NCBI GenBank assembly: GCA_019425005.1
Contig: JAHYYK010000026.1
Coordinates: forward strand, 1 to 24,598
From: Collinsella sp.
Lineage (GTDB): Bacteria; Actinomycetota; Coriobacteriia; Coriobacteriales; Coriobacteriaceae
Length of the DNA stretch: 24,598 nt
Reading direction: 5' to 3'
This document shows, one piece after another, positions 1 to 9,219 of the stretch. The notes beneath the pieces were generated by a model that saw nothing but the letters and a program-made list of their open reading frames with translations, searched no databases and was not told the origin of the DNA. How positions within the stretch are numbered: position 1 is the first letter of the stretch; every line of letters begins with the position of its first letter. Made by a program: the position numbers and the translations under genes.

Positions 1-140
1 GTTTGTCTCAATCTGTAACATCTAGACCGTTAAAAGTCGTCTTACTGTTACAGAATGAGATGTTTGAGAATCGGGATAGAGAGCCAGCTCCTATGTGGTG
101 GTTTTCCAGTTTGCCAACGATATACGCGCCGGCAAAAAAG

Positions 141-151
141 TCTGCTATACT
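141..151 (+). promoter_or_regulatory. Extended -10 promoter of tRNA-Glu
   Basis: TATACT at 146-151 is a near-consensus -10 hexamer, preceded by TG at 143-144, which makes an extended -10. It ends 10 bases before the mature tRNA 5' end, the right distance for a short leader removed by RNase P. No good -35 hexamer is seen at 17 bases spacing, as is common for extended -10 promoters. Confidence 0.6.
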
Positions 152-161
152 CTTTCCCGCT

Positions 162-238
162 GTCCCCATCGTCTAGCGGCCAAGGACGCCACCCTTTCAA
201 GGTGGATATCGCGGGTTCGAATCCCGCTGGGGGCACCA
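162..238 (+). tRNA. tRNA-Glu (anticodon UUC)
   Basis: The sequence folds as a complete tRNA. The acceptor stem pairs GTCCCCA (162-168) with TGGGGGC (228-234), followed by discriminator A and an encoded CCA at 236-238. The anticodon arm is CACC-CTTTCAA-GGTG, which puts TTC at the anticodon and so reads Glu codons. The T arm contains GGTTCGAATCC. The D arm has the GTCTAGCGGCCAAGGAC pattern typical of tRNA-Glu. A promoter lies just upstream and a terminator 13 bases downstream, so it is probably transcribed alone. No other tRNA is adjacent. Confidence 0.97.
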
Positions 239-250
239 CAGAATCTGAGA

Positions 251-282
251 AGCCCGTTACCAATTCGGTAGCGGGCTTTTTG
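251..282 (+). terminator. Rho-independent terminator of tRNA-Glu
   Basis: AGCCCGTTACC (251-261) pairs with GGTAGCGGGCT (267-277) over 11 positions with one G-T wobble. The loop is five bases and a run of T follows at 277-281. It sits 13 bases after the CCA end of the tRNA. Confidence 0.9.
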
Positions 283-292
283 CTACCCATAC

Positions 293-328
293 GCCGGGAT
301 TCGAACCCGACAGGGTGCGGATCCCGGC
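293..328. repeat. Small tRNA T-arm-like inverted structure
   Basis: GCCGGGAT (293-300) is the exact reverse complement of ATCCCGGC (321-328). The minus strand across the left arm reads CGGGTTCGAATCCCG, the same 15 bases as the T arm of the tRNA-Glu upstream but in opposite orientation. It cannot be extended into a full tRNA: no acceptor, anticodon or D arm is found. It may be a decayed tRNA end or part of the repeat that follows. Confidence 0.45.
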
Positions 329-343
329 ACCATCGCAAGGCCT

Positions 344-563
344 GTGGGCAAAAAATGGCAAATGTGAGTACTGTTACCGATTTAGTAACAGCGAATTTGG
401 CCTTTTAGATGGTGAATCAGATGTCAAATCAACGACCTAGTGCTCAGATTGGGCCCGACCTCAGCTATATACCTGGACATATGTGGTCCAACTCGGCAAA
501 AACTGCCATTTTGATATGGAACTAGTTTAGTGACAGTACTCATATTTGACGTTTTTTGCCCAC
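344..563. repeat. 220-bp gene-free element with imperfect inverted ends
   Basis: The left end (344-377) and the reverse complement of the right end (531-563) match closely: both begin GTGGGCAAAAAA, then carry CAAAT, then TGAGTACTGT. The few differences are single substitutions. The left end also holds its own hairpin, CTGTTAC (371-377) with GTAACAG (385-391). The interior (392-520) is AT-richer than the neighbouring genes and has no plausible reading frame. Inverted ends without a transposase suggest a MITE-like or other dispersed element, but copies elsewhere cannot be checked here. The right end touches the 3' flank of the glutamine synthetase gene. Confidence 0.6.
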
Positions 564-617
564 GACCCCTTATTGCGTGGGCGAATCAGTTGCAAAGCGG
601 GATCCAAAGCGTCCTTC

Positions 618-658
618 GCAAACAAATAGCCGGGGCCCGCGCGATGCGGACCCCGGCT
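618..658 (-). terminator. Terminator of the glutamine synthetase gene
   Basis: Read on the minus strand, AGCCGGGG pairs with CCCCGGCT (plus positions 651-658 and 628-635). The stem is followed by a T-rich tail (TATTTGTTTG). It begins about 30 bases after the stop codon of the minus-strand glutamine synthetase. Confidence 0.75.
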
Positions 659-687
659 CAATACCGTGACGATATGTCAGTTACGCT

Positions 688-2775
<2,088 letters not shown>

Positions 2776-2860
2776 ACGGAACTCCCTTCGTATCGGCACC
2801 GCGTGAGAAGCGGTGTTGATTACTAACGAACGAGTCATAGATTAGGCTCGTCGTGTTTCC

Positions 2861-2881
2861 GCAACATTACCGTTATGTTGC
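2861..2881. promoter_or_regulatory. Dyad upstream of glutamine synthetase
   Basis: GCAACAT (2861-2867) and ATGTTGC (2875-2881) are perfect inverted repeats separated by seven bases. The dyad is about 85 bases upstream of the glutamine synthetase start codon, where an operator or promoter could be. No regulator is identifiable from the sequence. Confidence 0.35.
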
Positions 2882-2986
2882 TGTAACGAAACCAATCAAT
2901 GAGGTTACCGCATCGCGGCGGCGTTGCCGCCCTCAACAGCCAATCAACTGTATAAATTGCAGACCTCTCCCCATGGTTTAAGGGTA

Positions 2987-3062
2987 GTCAATTTGGGATG
3001 GGGCTCTATTAACTGGTATTTCGCATCAGATACCAGTCTTTATAGCCCCATCCTAGATTGAC
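2987..3062. repeat. 76-nt nested hairpin in the glnA-metF intergenic region
   Basis: The outer arms (2987-3005 and 3044-3062) are 19 bases each and match as reverse complements at 17 positions; both mismatches are wobble-compatible. An inner stem pairs ACTGGTAT (3012-3019) with ATACCAGT (3030-3037) around a ten-base loop. There is no T-run on either side, so it is not an ordinary terminator. The element lies between divergent genes, about 140 bases ahead of metF and 210 bases ahead of glnA. It could be a dispersed palindromic repeat or a structured leader. No cobalamin or SAM riboswitch motif was recognised in 2776-3201. Confidence 0.6.
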
Positions 3063-3201
3063 CGCTCTGCTATAGGGAATGTCGATAGCAAGGCATCTTT
3101 GATTGGTATCCCCGAATAGCGAGTGAAACTCCACCGTGACACAGTGGTGCTGTAGAATCCTTACAACACATCACACTATTACGTATCTAAAGGAGCACGA
3201 T

Positions 3202-4074
3202 ATGCGCGTCGACGAGGTTTTTAAGCAGGCAGCATCCCAGGGCACCGCACCCGTTTCGTTTGAGATGTTCCCGCCCAAGGGCGAGCTTACCCTCAACACG
3301 GCTCGCGAGGTGGCAGGCAATCTGTGCAAGCTTTCGCCGAGCTTTGTCTCGGTCACTTGTTCCGCTGGCGGCTCGGGCAACGGTGCCACCACCGCCCCCA
3401 TCGCGCATATGATTACGAGCGAATTCGATACGCCCTCGGTGGCGCACCTCACCTGTGTGGGCCGTACCCACGCCGATATCGCCGCCAAGATCGATGAGTA
3501 CCGCACCGCCGGCGTAGAAAATGTGCTGGCCCTGCGCGGTGATCTTCCTGCTGGCGCGACCGAGGATGACAAGCCCGCCTCGGACTACGCCTACGCCCGT
3601 GACCTCATCCCCGAGCTTGTCGACGCCGGCTTTTGTGTGGGCGCCGCGGCCTACCCCGAGGGCCACATTGCCTGTGAGGACCTCAACGCTTCGGTCGAAT
3701 ACCTCAAGCAAAAACAGGACGCCGGCGCGAGCTTCTTTGTGACGCAGCTCTTCTTTGACAACGAGTGCTTCTACCGCTTCCGCGAGCTTGCCGACAAGGC
3801 GGGCATCACCGTGCCCATTACCGCGGGCATCATGCCGTTTATGGGCAAGTCGCAAATCAGCCGCATGGTCTTTATGTGCGGTGCGTCGCTGCCCTCCCCC
3901 GTCATCAAGATTCTCGCCAAGTACGAGAACGACCCCGAGAGCCTGCAGGCAGCCGGTGTAGATTATGCCGCCCGTCAGCTTTGCGACCTCAAGGAGCACG
4001 GTGCCGCCGGTCTGCACCTGTACACTATGAATCGTCCTGCGATCGCCGCGACCATTATGGAGCGCCTAGGGTAA
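3202..4074 (+). CDS. metF: 5,10-methylenetetrahydrofolate reductase
   Basis: Reduces 5,10-methylene-THF to 5-methyl-THF, the methyl donor for methionine synthesis; a cytoplasmic flavoprotein. At 290 residues it has the length of bacterial MetF. The N-terminus carries SFEMFPPKGE, matching the conserved SFEFFPP segment with the catalytic Glu. Later come LALRGDLP, FFVTQLFFDN and PITAGIMPF, all typical of the TIM-barrel fold. The ATG at 3202 is chosen over an upstream in-frame start at 3136 because AAAGGAG (3189-3195) is six bases before it and the family N-terminus begins there. Its stop codon overlaps the start of the next gene (TAATG), so it heads a translationally coupled methionine operon. 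A TAGAAT at 3153-3158 could be the -10, but no -35 is convincing. Confidence 0.96.
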   Translation: MRVDEVFKQAASQGTAPVSFEMFPPKGELTLNTAREVAGNLCKLSPSFVSVTCSAGGSGNGATTAPIAHMITSEFDTPSVAHLTCVGRTHADIAAKIDEYRTAGVENVLALRGDLPAGATEDDKPASDYAYARDLIPELVDAGFCVGAAAYPEGHIACEDLNASVEYLKQKQDAGASFFVTQLFFDNECFYRFRELADKAGITVPITAGIMPFMGKSQISRMVFMCGASLPSPVIKILAKYENDPESLQAAGVDYAARQLCDLKEHGAAGLHLYTMNRPAIAATIMERLG

Positions 4075-4862
4075 TGGAAAAACCGCACATCGATACAACC
4101 GCTGTCGAAGTGCCGGCCGACCTTGCGTCGCCGGCGCTTTACCGTGTCGATGCTGCGCACCATCCCCGTGTCGACCGTGCCGAGATGCTGCGGTATCTGG
4201 GTTACGGCGGCCAGCAGATTGAGCCCGAGCTGTCACGACGTATTGAGCTTGTGGTCGAGCGCCTTGAGCTGGACATTGAGCCCCGCGGCGTGCGGCGCGT
4301 GTTTACCGTCGATGCCACGGGCGTGGACGAGCAGGGAGAGCCTTGCATTCGCTTGGTCGGCACCAACGTTGAGCTGCGCGGTCGCGACATCTATCGACAT
4401 CTCAAAGACGCCCGCTTTGCCGCGCTCATGGCATGCACCCTCGGCATGGACGCCGAGCGTCGCCTGCGTACCACGGGAGCCCAGCAGCCCCTGGAGGGAG
4501 CCGTGCTCGACGCCGCATGCTCTGCCTATGTAGAAGCCGCCGTTGAGCAGATGGACCAGCAGGTTAAGGCTGCGGCCGCCGCACACGGACTCGCCGGTAA
4601 CTGGCGCTTCAGTCCCGGCTACGGCGACTGCCCGCTTACGGCACAGCGCTCAATCGTGGACGCGCTCAACGCCACGCGGCTCATCGGGCTTACCGTCACG
4701 CCCACCAGCCTGCTCATGCCCACCAAGAGCGTGACCGCGGTGATCGGTCTGTTCGACGGCGAGGTCCACGACGCCCAGAGCCGCCCCACCTGCAATATCT
4801 GCCGCATGCGCGAGCACTGTCGCTTCCGCGCCGCCCACACCACCTGCTATTCCAGCCATTAG
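4074..4862 (+). CDS. Stand-alone methionine synthase activation-domain protein
   Basis: Probable reactivation partner of the cobalamin-dependent methionine synthase encoded next. In the E. coli enzyme the C-terminal domain binds SAM and helps re-methylate oxidised cobalamin; here that domain is a separate 262-residue protein. The key segment is RFSPGYGDCPLTAQ, corresponding to the RPAPGYPACPDH SAM-binding motif of the fused enzyme. It is followed by PTSLLMPTKSVTAVIGL and a C-terminal cysteine cluster (CNICRMREHCRFR, then CY) often seen in split versions. The start ATG overlaps the metF stop by one base, and the next gene begins 9 bases after its stop. Family assignment is firm; reactivation of the neighbouring MetH is inferred from operon structure and the missing domain. 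Confidence 0.88.
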   Translation: MEKPHIDTTAVEVPADLASPALYRVDAAHHPRVDRAEMLRYLGYGGQQIEPELSRRIELVVERLELDIEPRGVRRVFTVDATGVDEQGEPCIRLVGTNVELRGRDIYRHLKDARFAALMACTLGMDAERRLRTTGAQQPLEGAVLDAACSAYVEAAVEQMDQQVKAAAAAHGLAGNWRFSPGYGDCPLTAQRSIVDALNATRLIGLTVTPTSLLMPTKSVTAVIGLFDGEVHDAQSRPTCNICRMREHCRFRAAHTTCYSSH

Positions 4863-4871
4863 GAGCCCTCG

Positions 4872-7430
4872 ATGTTTACTCCGCTTATCACTCATGATTC
4901 TGACGGCACTGCATTGGCGGCACCCGTTGATGCCGCACGTCGCAACGGTGCCACGTACAAGACGCGCACGATCGACGATCTGCGCATTAAGGACGATCGC
5001 CTGCGTGCGGCCATCGAGGGCACGGGGCATCTGCTGTTCGACGGCGGCATGGGCACCATGCTGCAGGCGGCCGGCATGAAGGCCGGAGCCCTGCCCGAGC
5101 TGCTCAACTTTGAGGAGCCCCAGGTCATTACCGACATTCAGCGACAGTACGTCGAGGCCGGCTGCGACGTGATCACCGCCAATACCTTTGGCGCCAACGC
5201 CCACAAGCTCGACGGTACCGCCACCGTGGCAGATGTCTTTGCCGCCGCTGTCGCCTGCGCCCGCGCAGCCGGTGCCCACTACGTCGCCGGCGATATCGGC
5301 CCCATCGGCGCGCTGCTGCGCCCCTTGGGTACCCTCAGCTTCGACGAGGCCTACGACCTCTTTGCCGAGGAGGTGCGCTCTGGCGTCGCCGCGGGTGTGG
5401 ACCTCTTTATTATCGAGACTATGACCGACCTGGCCGAGATCAAGGCGGCAGTCCTCGCCTGCCGCGAAAACTCCAACCTGCCCGTCTTTGCCACCATGAC
5501 CTTTGAGGAAGACGGCCGCACCTTCTTGGGCACGAGCCCCGAGGTCGCCGCCATCACCCTCGACGCCATCGGCGCCGACGTTTTGGGCATCAACTGCAGC
5601 CAGGGCCCGGCCGAGCTCCGAGGACTCGCCGCGCGTATGCTCACCGTTACGGACAAGCCCGTTATGGTGCAGGCCAATGCGGGACTGCCCCGCGTGGACG
5701 ATGACGGCAATACCGTCTTTGATATCCAGGCACCCGAATACGCCGAGGCCGTCGCCGGCATGATTGAGGACGGCGTGAGCGTCGTGGGCGGCTGCTGCGG
5801 CACCACGCCGGCGCACATGGCCGCCTTGCGCACGCTTATCGATAACCACACGCCCAGTCCGCGCCACCGCAAGCCCAGCATGTCGGTCACAAGCGCCCAG
5901 ACCGTGGTGGACCTCCCCTGCGACGGCCACAAGATTGCCGTCATCGGCGAGCGCATCAATCCCACCGGCAAAAAGCGGCTGCAGCAGGCCCTGCGCGACG
6001 GCGACCTGGACTACGTCGTGAGCCAGGGCATCAGCCAGCAAGAACAGGGCGCCGACATCTTGGACGTTAACGTGGGCCTGCCCGAGATCGACGAGGTCAA
6101 GATTATCCAGCAGGCGACCGAGCAGCTCCAAGGCTCCACGCTGTTGCCGCTGCAGATCGACTCCACCGATCCCGCCGCCGTCGAGGCCGCCGTACGCCGC
6201 TACGCCGGCAAGCCCATCATCAACTCGGTCAACGGCAAACAGCAGATCATGGATGAGATCTTTCCACTGGTCGCCCACTACGGCACCAACGTCGTCGGCC
6301 TTACGCTCGACGAAGGCGGCATCCCCGATACCGCCGAGGCCCGCTTCGCCATCGCCGAGCGCATCGTGGCCGAGGCCGCCCGCTACGGCATTGGCCCGGA
6401 CCGCATCCTCATCGACTGCCTGGTCATGACCGCCTCGACCAATCAACGCCAGGCCGAGCAGATCCTGCGCGCCATGTCCCTGTGCAAGGAGCGCCTGGGC
6501 GTCAAATGCGCGCTCGGCGTGTCGAACATCAGCTTTGGCCTGCCCGCTCGCCCGCTGCTGGGTTCGGTCTTTTTGGCCGCCGCTTTTGGCGCGGGTCTGG
6601 ACGCCCCCATCATGAACCCGGGCTCCAAGCGTTTTATGGATACCGTCTACAGCTATCGCGTCCTGAGCGTTGAGGACGAGGGCTCGACCGGATACATCGA
6701 GCGCTATGCCGGCTGGACCGATCCGTATAAGATCGCCGCCAACCCGGCGGCGGCTCAGACCGCATCGACCGACGCCGCGCCCGCTGCTGGCACCGCCGGC
6801 ACCGACGGCAACGACGACCCGATTCGTCGCATGGTCGTCTCGGGCCGCAAAGGCGAGATCGCTGCCGAGACCGAGCGTCTGCTGGCAGACCACGACGCCA
6901 TGGACCTCATCAACAATCACTTTATCCCCGCCCTCGACGAAGTTGGCGTCCTCTTTGACCAGGGCAAGTTCTTCTTGCCGCAGCTCATGGCCTCGGCCGA
7001 GGCCGCGCGCGTGGGCTTCGATACCATCAAACGCCTGATGCCCGCCGGCGAGATTGCCGACAAGGGTAAGATCTGCGTGGCCACCGTCAAGGGCGACATC
7101 CACGATATTGGCAAGAACATCGTCAAAATGCTGCTCGACAACTACGGCTACACCGTCTTTGACCTTGGCCGCGACGTCGATCCACAGGAGGTACTCAAGA
7201 CCGTCAAGGAGCGTGACATCAAGCTCGTCGGCCTCTCGGCGCTTATGACTACCACCGTCGTGGCCATGGAAGAGACCATCAAGCTGCTTCATGCCGAGGT
7301 GCCGGGCGTCAAGATCATCGTAGGCGGCGCCGTACTCACCCCCGAATACGCCAAGCAGATCGGCGCGGACTACTACGCCAAGGACGCCGCCGAGAGCGCT
7401 CGTATCGCCGAAGAGGTCTTTGGGCAGTAA
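4872..7430 (+). CDS. metH: Cobalamin-dependent methionine synthase lacking the activation domain
   Basis: Transfers the methyl group of 5-methyl-THF to homocysteine through cobalamin. Domains in order: homocysteine-binding barrel (about 50-330) with zinc ligands C242 in GINCSQ and C308/C309 in GGCCGT; pterin-binding barrel (about 350-615) opening with IGERINPTGKK; cobalamin cap (about 650-720); Rossmann cobalamin domain (about 730-852) with D742-I-H744-D-I-G747, where H744 is the expected lower axial ligand, then VGLSALMTTT and GGAV. At 852 residues it ends where the activation domain would begin in the ~1,230-residue E. coli enzyme; that domain is encoded by the preceding gene. AGGAG at 4861-4865 sits six bases before the ATG. 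A linker rich in Ala and Thr (about 620-645) joins the pterin and cap domains. The first ~45 residues extend before the usual LLFDGGMGTML start. Confidence 0.95.
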   Translation: MFTPLITHDSDGTALAAPVDAARRNGATYKTRTIDDLRIKDDRLRAAIEGTGHLLFDGGMGTMLQAAGMKAGALPELLNFEEPQVITDIQRQYVEAGCDVITANTFGANAHKLDGTATVADVFAAAVACARAAGAHYVAGDIGPIGALLRPLGTLSFDEAYDLFAEEVRSGVAAGVDLFIIETMTDLAEIKAAVLACRENSNLPVFATMTFEEDGRTFLGTSPEVAAITLDAIGADVLGINCSQGPAELRGLAARMLTVTDKPVMVQANAGLPRVDDDGNTVFDIQAPEYAEAVAGMIEDGVSVVGGCCGTTPAHMAALRTLIDNHTPSPRHRKPSMSVTSAQTVVDLPCDGHKIAVIGERINPTGKKRLQQALRDGDLDYVVSQGISQQEQGADILDVNVGLPEIDEVKIIQQATEQLQGSTLLPLQIDSTDPAAVEAAVRRYAGKPIINSVNGKQQIMDEIFPLVAHYGTNVVGLTLDEGGIPDTAEARFAIAERIVAEAARYGIGPDRILIDCLVMTASTNQRQAEQILRAMSLCKERLGVKCALGVSNISFGLPARPLLGSVFLAAAFGAGLDAPIMNPGSKRFMDTVYSYRVLSVEDEGSTGYIERYAGWTDPYKIAANPAAAQTASTDAAPAAGTAGTDGNDDPIRRMVVSGRKGEIAAETERLLADHDAMDLINNHFIPALDEVGVLFDQGKFFLPQLMASAEAARVGFDTIKRLMPAGEIADKGKICVATVKGDIHDIGKNIVKMLLDNYGYTVFDLGRDVDPQEVLKTVKERDIKLVGLSALMTTTVVAMEETIKLLHAEVPGVKIIVGGAVLTPEYAKQIGADYYAKDAAESARIAEEVFGQ

Positions 7431-7455
7431 CACAACGGAAACAACCAAGCACCAA

Positions 7456-7493
7456 AACGTGCCGCACGCGCCACTTGGCACGTGCGGCACGTT
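7456..7493. promoter_or_regulatory. Perfect 13-bp dyad between metH and the UPF0210 gene
   Basis: AACGTGCCGCACG (7456-7468) is the exact reverse complement of CGTGCGGCACGTT (7481-7493), with a 12-base loop. No T-run follows on the plus strand, so it is a poor intrinsic terminator. A -10-like TAGAAT begins at its last base (7493-7498), so the dyad occupies the -35 region of a possible promoter for the next gene. It may be an operator, a weak terminator, or both. Confidence 0.5.
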
Positions 7494-7538
7494 AGAATAG
7501 AAAAGACTATGCTCGTTTTGGCAGATAGGAGCGCAAGG

Positions 7539-8903
7539 ATGGCGATCACGCCCGCAGAAATCGCGGAAACCCGCGGCATGGTTGAGGAGCAGAACCTCGA
7601 CATCAGGACCATCACCATGGGTGTTTCGCTCATGGGTTGCGGTGACGAGAACCTCGACCGCATGTGCACGAAGATCTACGACCACGTGACGCACACGGCT
7701 GAGCATCTGGTCGAGACCGCCGAGAACCTCGAGCGCGAGTACGGTATCCCCATCGTCAACAAGCGCGTCTCCGTCACCCCGGTGGCGCAGATCGCCGCGT
7801 GCTGCAAGGATGAGGACCTCACCCCCATCGCGCATGCCCTCGACCGCGCGGCAGAGACGCTCGGCATCGATTACCTGGGTGGCTTCTCCGCACTCGTCCA
7901 GAAGGGCATCGGCGACGCCGATCGCCGCGTCATCCAGTCCATCCCCCAGGCGCTCGCTACCACGAGCCGAGTCTGCTCCAGTGTCAACGTCGCTAGCCTG
8001 CGCGCCGGCATCAACATGGACGCCGTGCTTATGGCCGCCCAGACCATCATCGATGCCGCTAAACTCACGGCCAACCAGGATTCCGTCGGCGCTTCCAAGT
8101 TTGTCTGCTTTGCCAACATGGTCGAGGACTCCCCGTTTATGGCGGGCGCCGTCCACGGCGGTGGCGAGGCCGACGCCGTCATCAACGTAGGCGTCTCGGG
8201 CCCCGGCGTTATGGCCGCAGCCCTGGAGACGCTGCCCGATTCCGCATCGATGATGGAAGTCGCCGAGAAGATTAAGCAGACCGCCTTTAAGATCACCCGT
8301 GCCGGTGAGCTCATGAGCCGCGAGGCCGCCCATCGCCTGGGTGTCGAGAAGGGCATTGTCGACCTGTCGCTGGCTCCCACGCCTGCCATCGGCGACTCCG
8401 TCGCACGCATCCTCGAGATCATCGGCGTGGGCACCTGTGGTGGCCCGGGCACGACCTGCGCGCTCGCCATGCTCAACGATGCCGTCAAGAAGGGCGGCGT
8501 CATGGCCAGCTCCAGCGTGGGCGGTCTCTCCGGCGCCTTTATCCCCGTATCCGAGGACGCCGGCATGATCGCCGCCGTCGAGGCCGGTGCACTTTCGCTC
8601 GAGAAGCTCGAGGCCATGACCTGCGTGTGCTCCGTTGGCCTGGACATGATCGCCATCCCCGGCGACACCCCGGTCGAGACCATCGCCGGCATCATCGCCG
8701 ACGAGATGGCTATCGGCGTCATCAACAACAAGACCACGGCCGTCCGCGTGATTCCCGCCATCGGCAAGGGCGTGGGCGACTGCGTCGAGTACGGCGGCCT
8801 GTTCGGCCGTGCGCCCATCATGCCGGTGAACCCCAACGCCGGCACCGTGCTCGCCCACCGTGGTGGACGCTTCCCGGCACCGCTGAACTCGCTGAAGAAC
8901 TAG
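7539..8903 (+). CDS. UPF0210 / DUF711 (PFL-like) protein
   Basis: A 454-residue member of the UPF0210 (DUF711) family, whose biochemical function is not established; the fold is described as related to glycyl-radical enzymes. The N-terminus MAITPAEIAETRGMVEEQ followed by LDIRTITMGVSL is the family hallmark, and Gly-rich segments such as AVHGGGEADAVINVGVSGPG, VGTCGGPGTTCAL and SVGGLSGAFIPVSEDAGM lie along the barrel. The ATG at 7539 is chosen over an upstream in-frame start at 7482 because AGGAG (7527-7531) precedes it by seven bases and the family N-terminus starts there. In many genomes a small ACT-domain protein (UPF0237) lies next to this gene; none is present here. It follows the methionine operon after 108 bases that contain a dyad, so it probably has its own promoter. 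Confidence 0.92.
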   Translation: MAITPAEIAETRGMVEEQNLDIRTITMGVSLMGCGDENLDRMCTKIYDHVTHTAEHLVETAENLEREYGIPIVNKRVSVTPVAQIAACCKDEDLTPIAHALDRAAETLGIDYLGGFSALVQKGIGDADRRVIQSIPQALATTSRVCSSVNVASLRAGINMDAVLMAAQTIIDAAKLTANQDSVGASKFVCFANMVEDSPFMAGAVHGGGEADAVINVGVSGPGVMAAALETLPDSASMMEVAEKIKQTAFKITRAGELMSREAAHRLGVEKGIVDLSLAPTPAIGDSVARILEIIGVGTCGGPGTTCALAMLNDAVKKGGVMASSSVGGLSGAFIPVSEDAGMIAAVEAGALSLEKLEAMTCVCSVGLDMIAIPGDTPVETIAGIIADEMAIGVINNKTTAVRVIPAIGKGVGDCVEYGGLFGRAPIMPVNPNAGTVLAHRGGRFPAPLNSLKN

Positions 8904-8920
8904 CTGAGGGGTTCGGGCGA

Positions 8921-9054
8921 GGAGCCCCGGGGAGGGCAAATATATAAGGTCGCCTGCTCGGACAGTCCTGACTCGCACGGAGAGCACATTAAGTGCTCTC
9001 CGGCTCGTGCGGAACTCGCGATCGACCTTATATATTTGCCCTCCCCGGGGCTCC
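8921..9054. repeat. 134-bp element with perfect 32-bp inverted ends and a nested hairpin
   Basis: Bases 8921-8952 and 9023-9054 are exact reverse complements over all 32 positions. The outer part of each arm is GC-rich (GGAGCCCCGGGG) and the inner part AT-rich (AAATATATAAGG). The 70-base centre holds a second perfect stem, GGAGAGCAC (8979-8987) with GTGCTCTCC (8993-9001), around ATTAA, plus CGCAC/GTGCG (8974-8978/9007-9011). No reading frame fits it. It begins 18 bases after the UPF0210 stop codon and no T-run follows, so it is larger and more regular than a terminator. A MITE-type or dispersed palindromic element is the simplest reading; a structured RNA is possible. Confidence 0.8.
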
Positions 9055-9131
9055 CGCACAACGGGACCTCGGTTGGGTTCTATCCCGGTTGCAGTCGCTT
9101 CGCTTCTGCTCCACTTTGCTGGTATGACGGT

Positions 9132-9160
9132 TTGGCGTTGGATCGGTTCTTTCTGATATA
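9132..9160 (+). promoter_or_regulatory. Candidate promoter of the methyltransferase gene
   Basis: TTGGCG (9132-9137) and GATATA (9155-9160) are separated by 17 bases, a plausible sigma-70 pair. Transcription would start near 9167, about 50 bases before the preferred GTG start. Confidence 0.4.
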
Positions 9161-9219
9161 TGCTGGTTGCGGCTCTTCTTTTGGGAGGAGTCGCTTTTTT
9201 GTTGCTAGGAGGTTGGCCC

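Noticed and set aside
48..338. A minus-strand frame across tRNA-Glu containing PAGFEPAIST
   Set aside because: That peptide is the well-known false translation of a tRNA.
2776..3201. A cobalamin or SAM riboswitch ahead of the methionine operon
   Set aside because: The region was scanned for the B12 box and SAM-I core and neither was recognised; only the 76-nt hairpin is present.
4650..9059. A 1,469-codon open frame on the minus strand, antisense to metH and the UPF0210 gene
   Set aside because: It is a shadow of GC-rich, C-ending codons in the real genes. Its translation is Gly/His/Asp/Val-rich with no motif, and it runs through the inverted repeat element and intergenic DNA.
9160..9219. 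N-terminal hydrophobic extension of the methyltransferase from the ATG at 9160
   Set aside because: It overlaps the likely promoter, while the GTG at 9220 has a near-perfect ribosome site.
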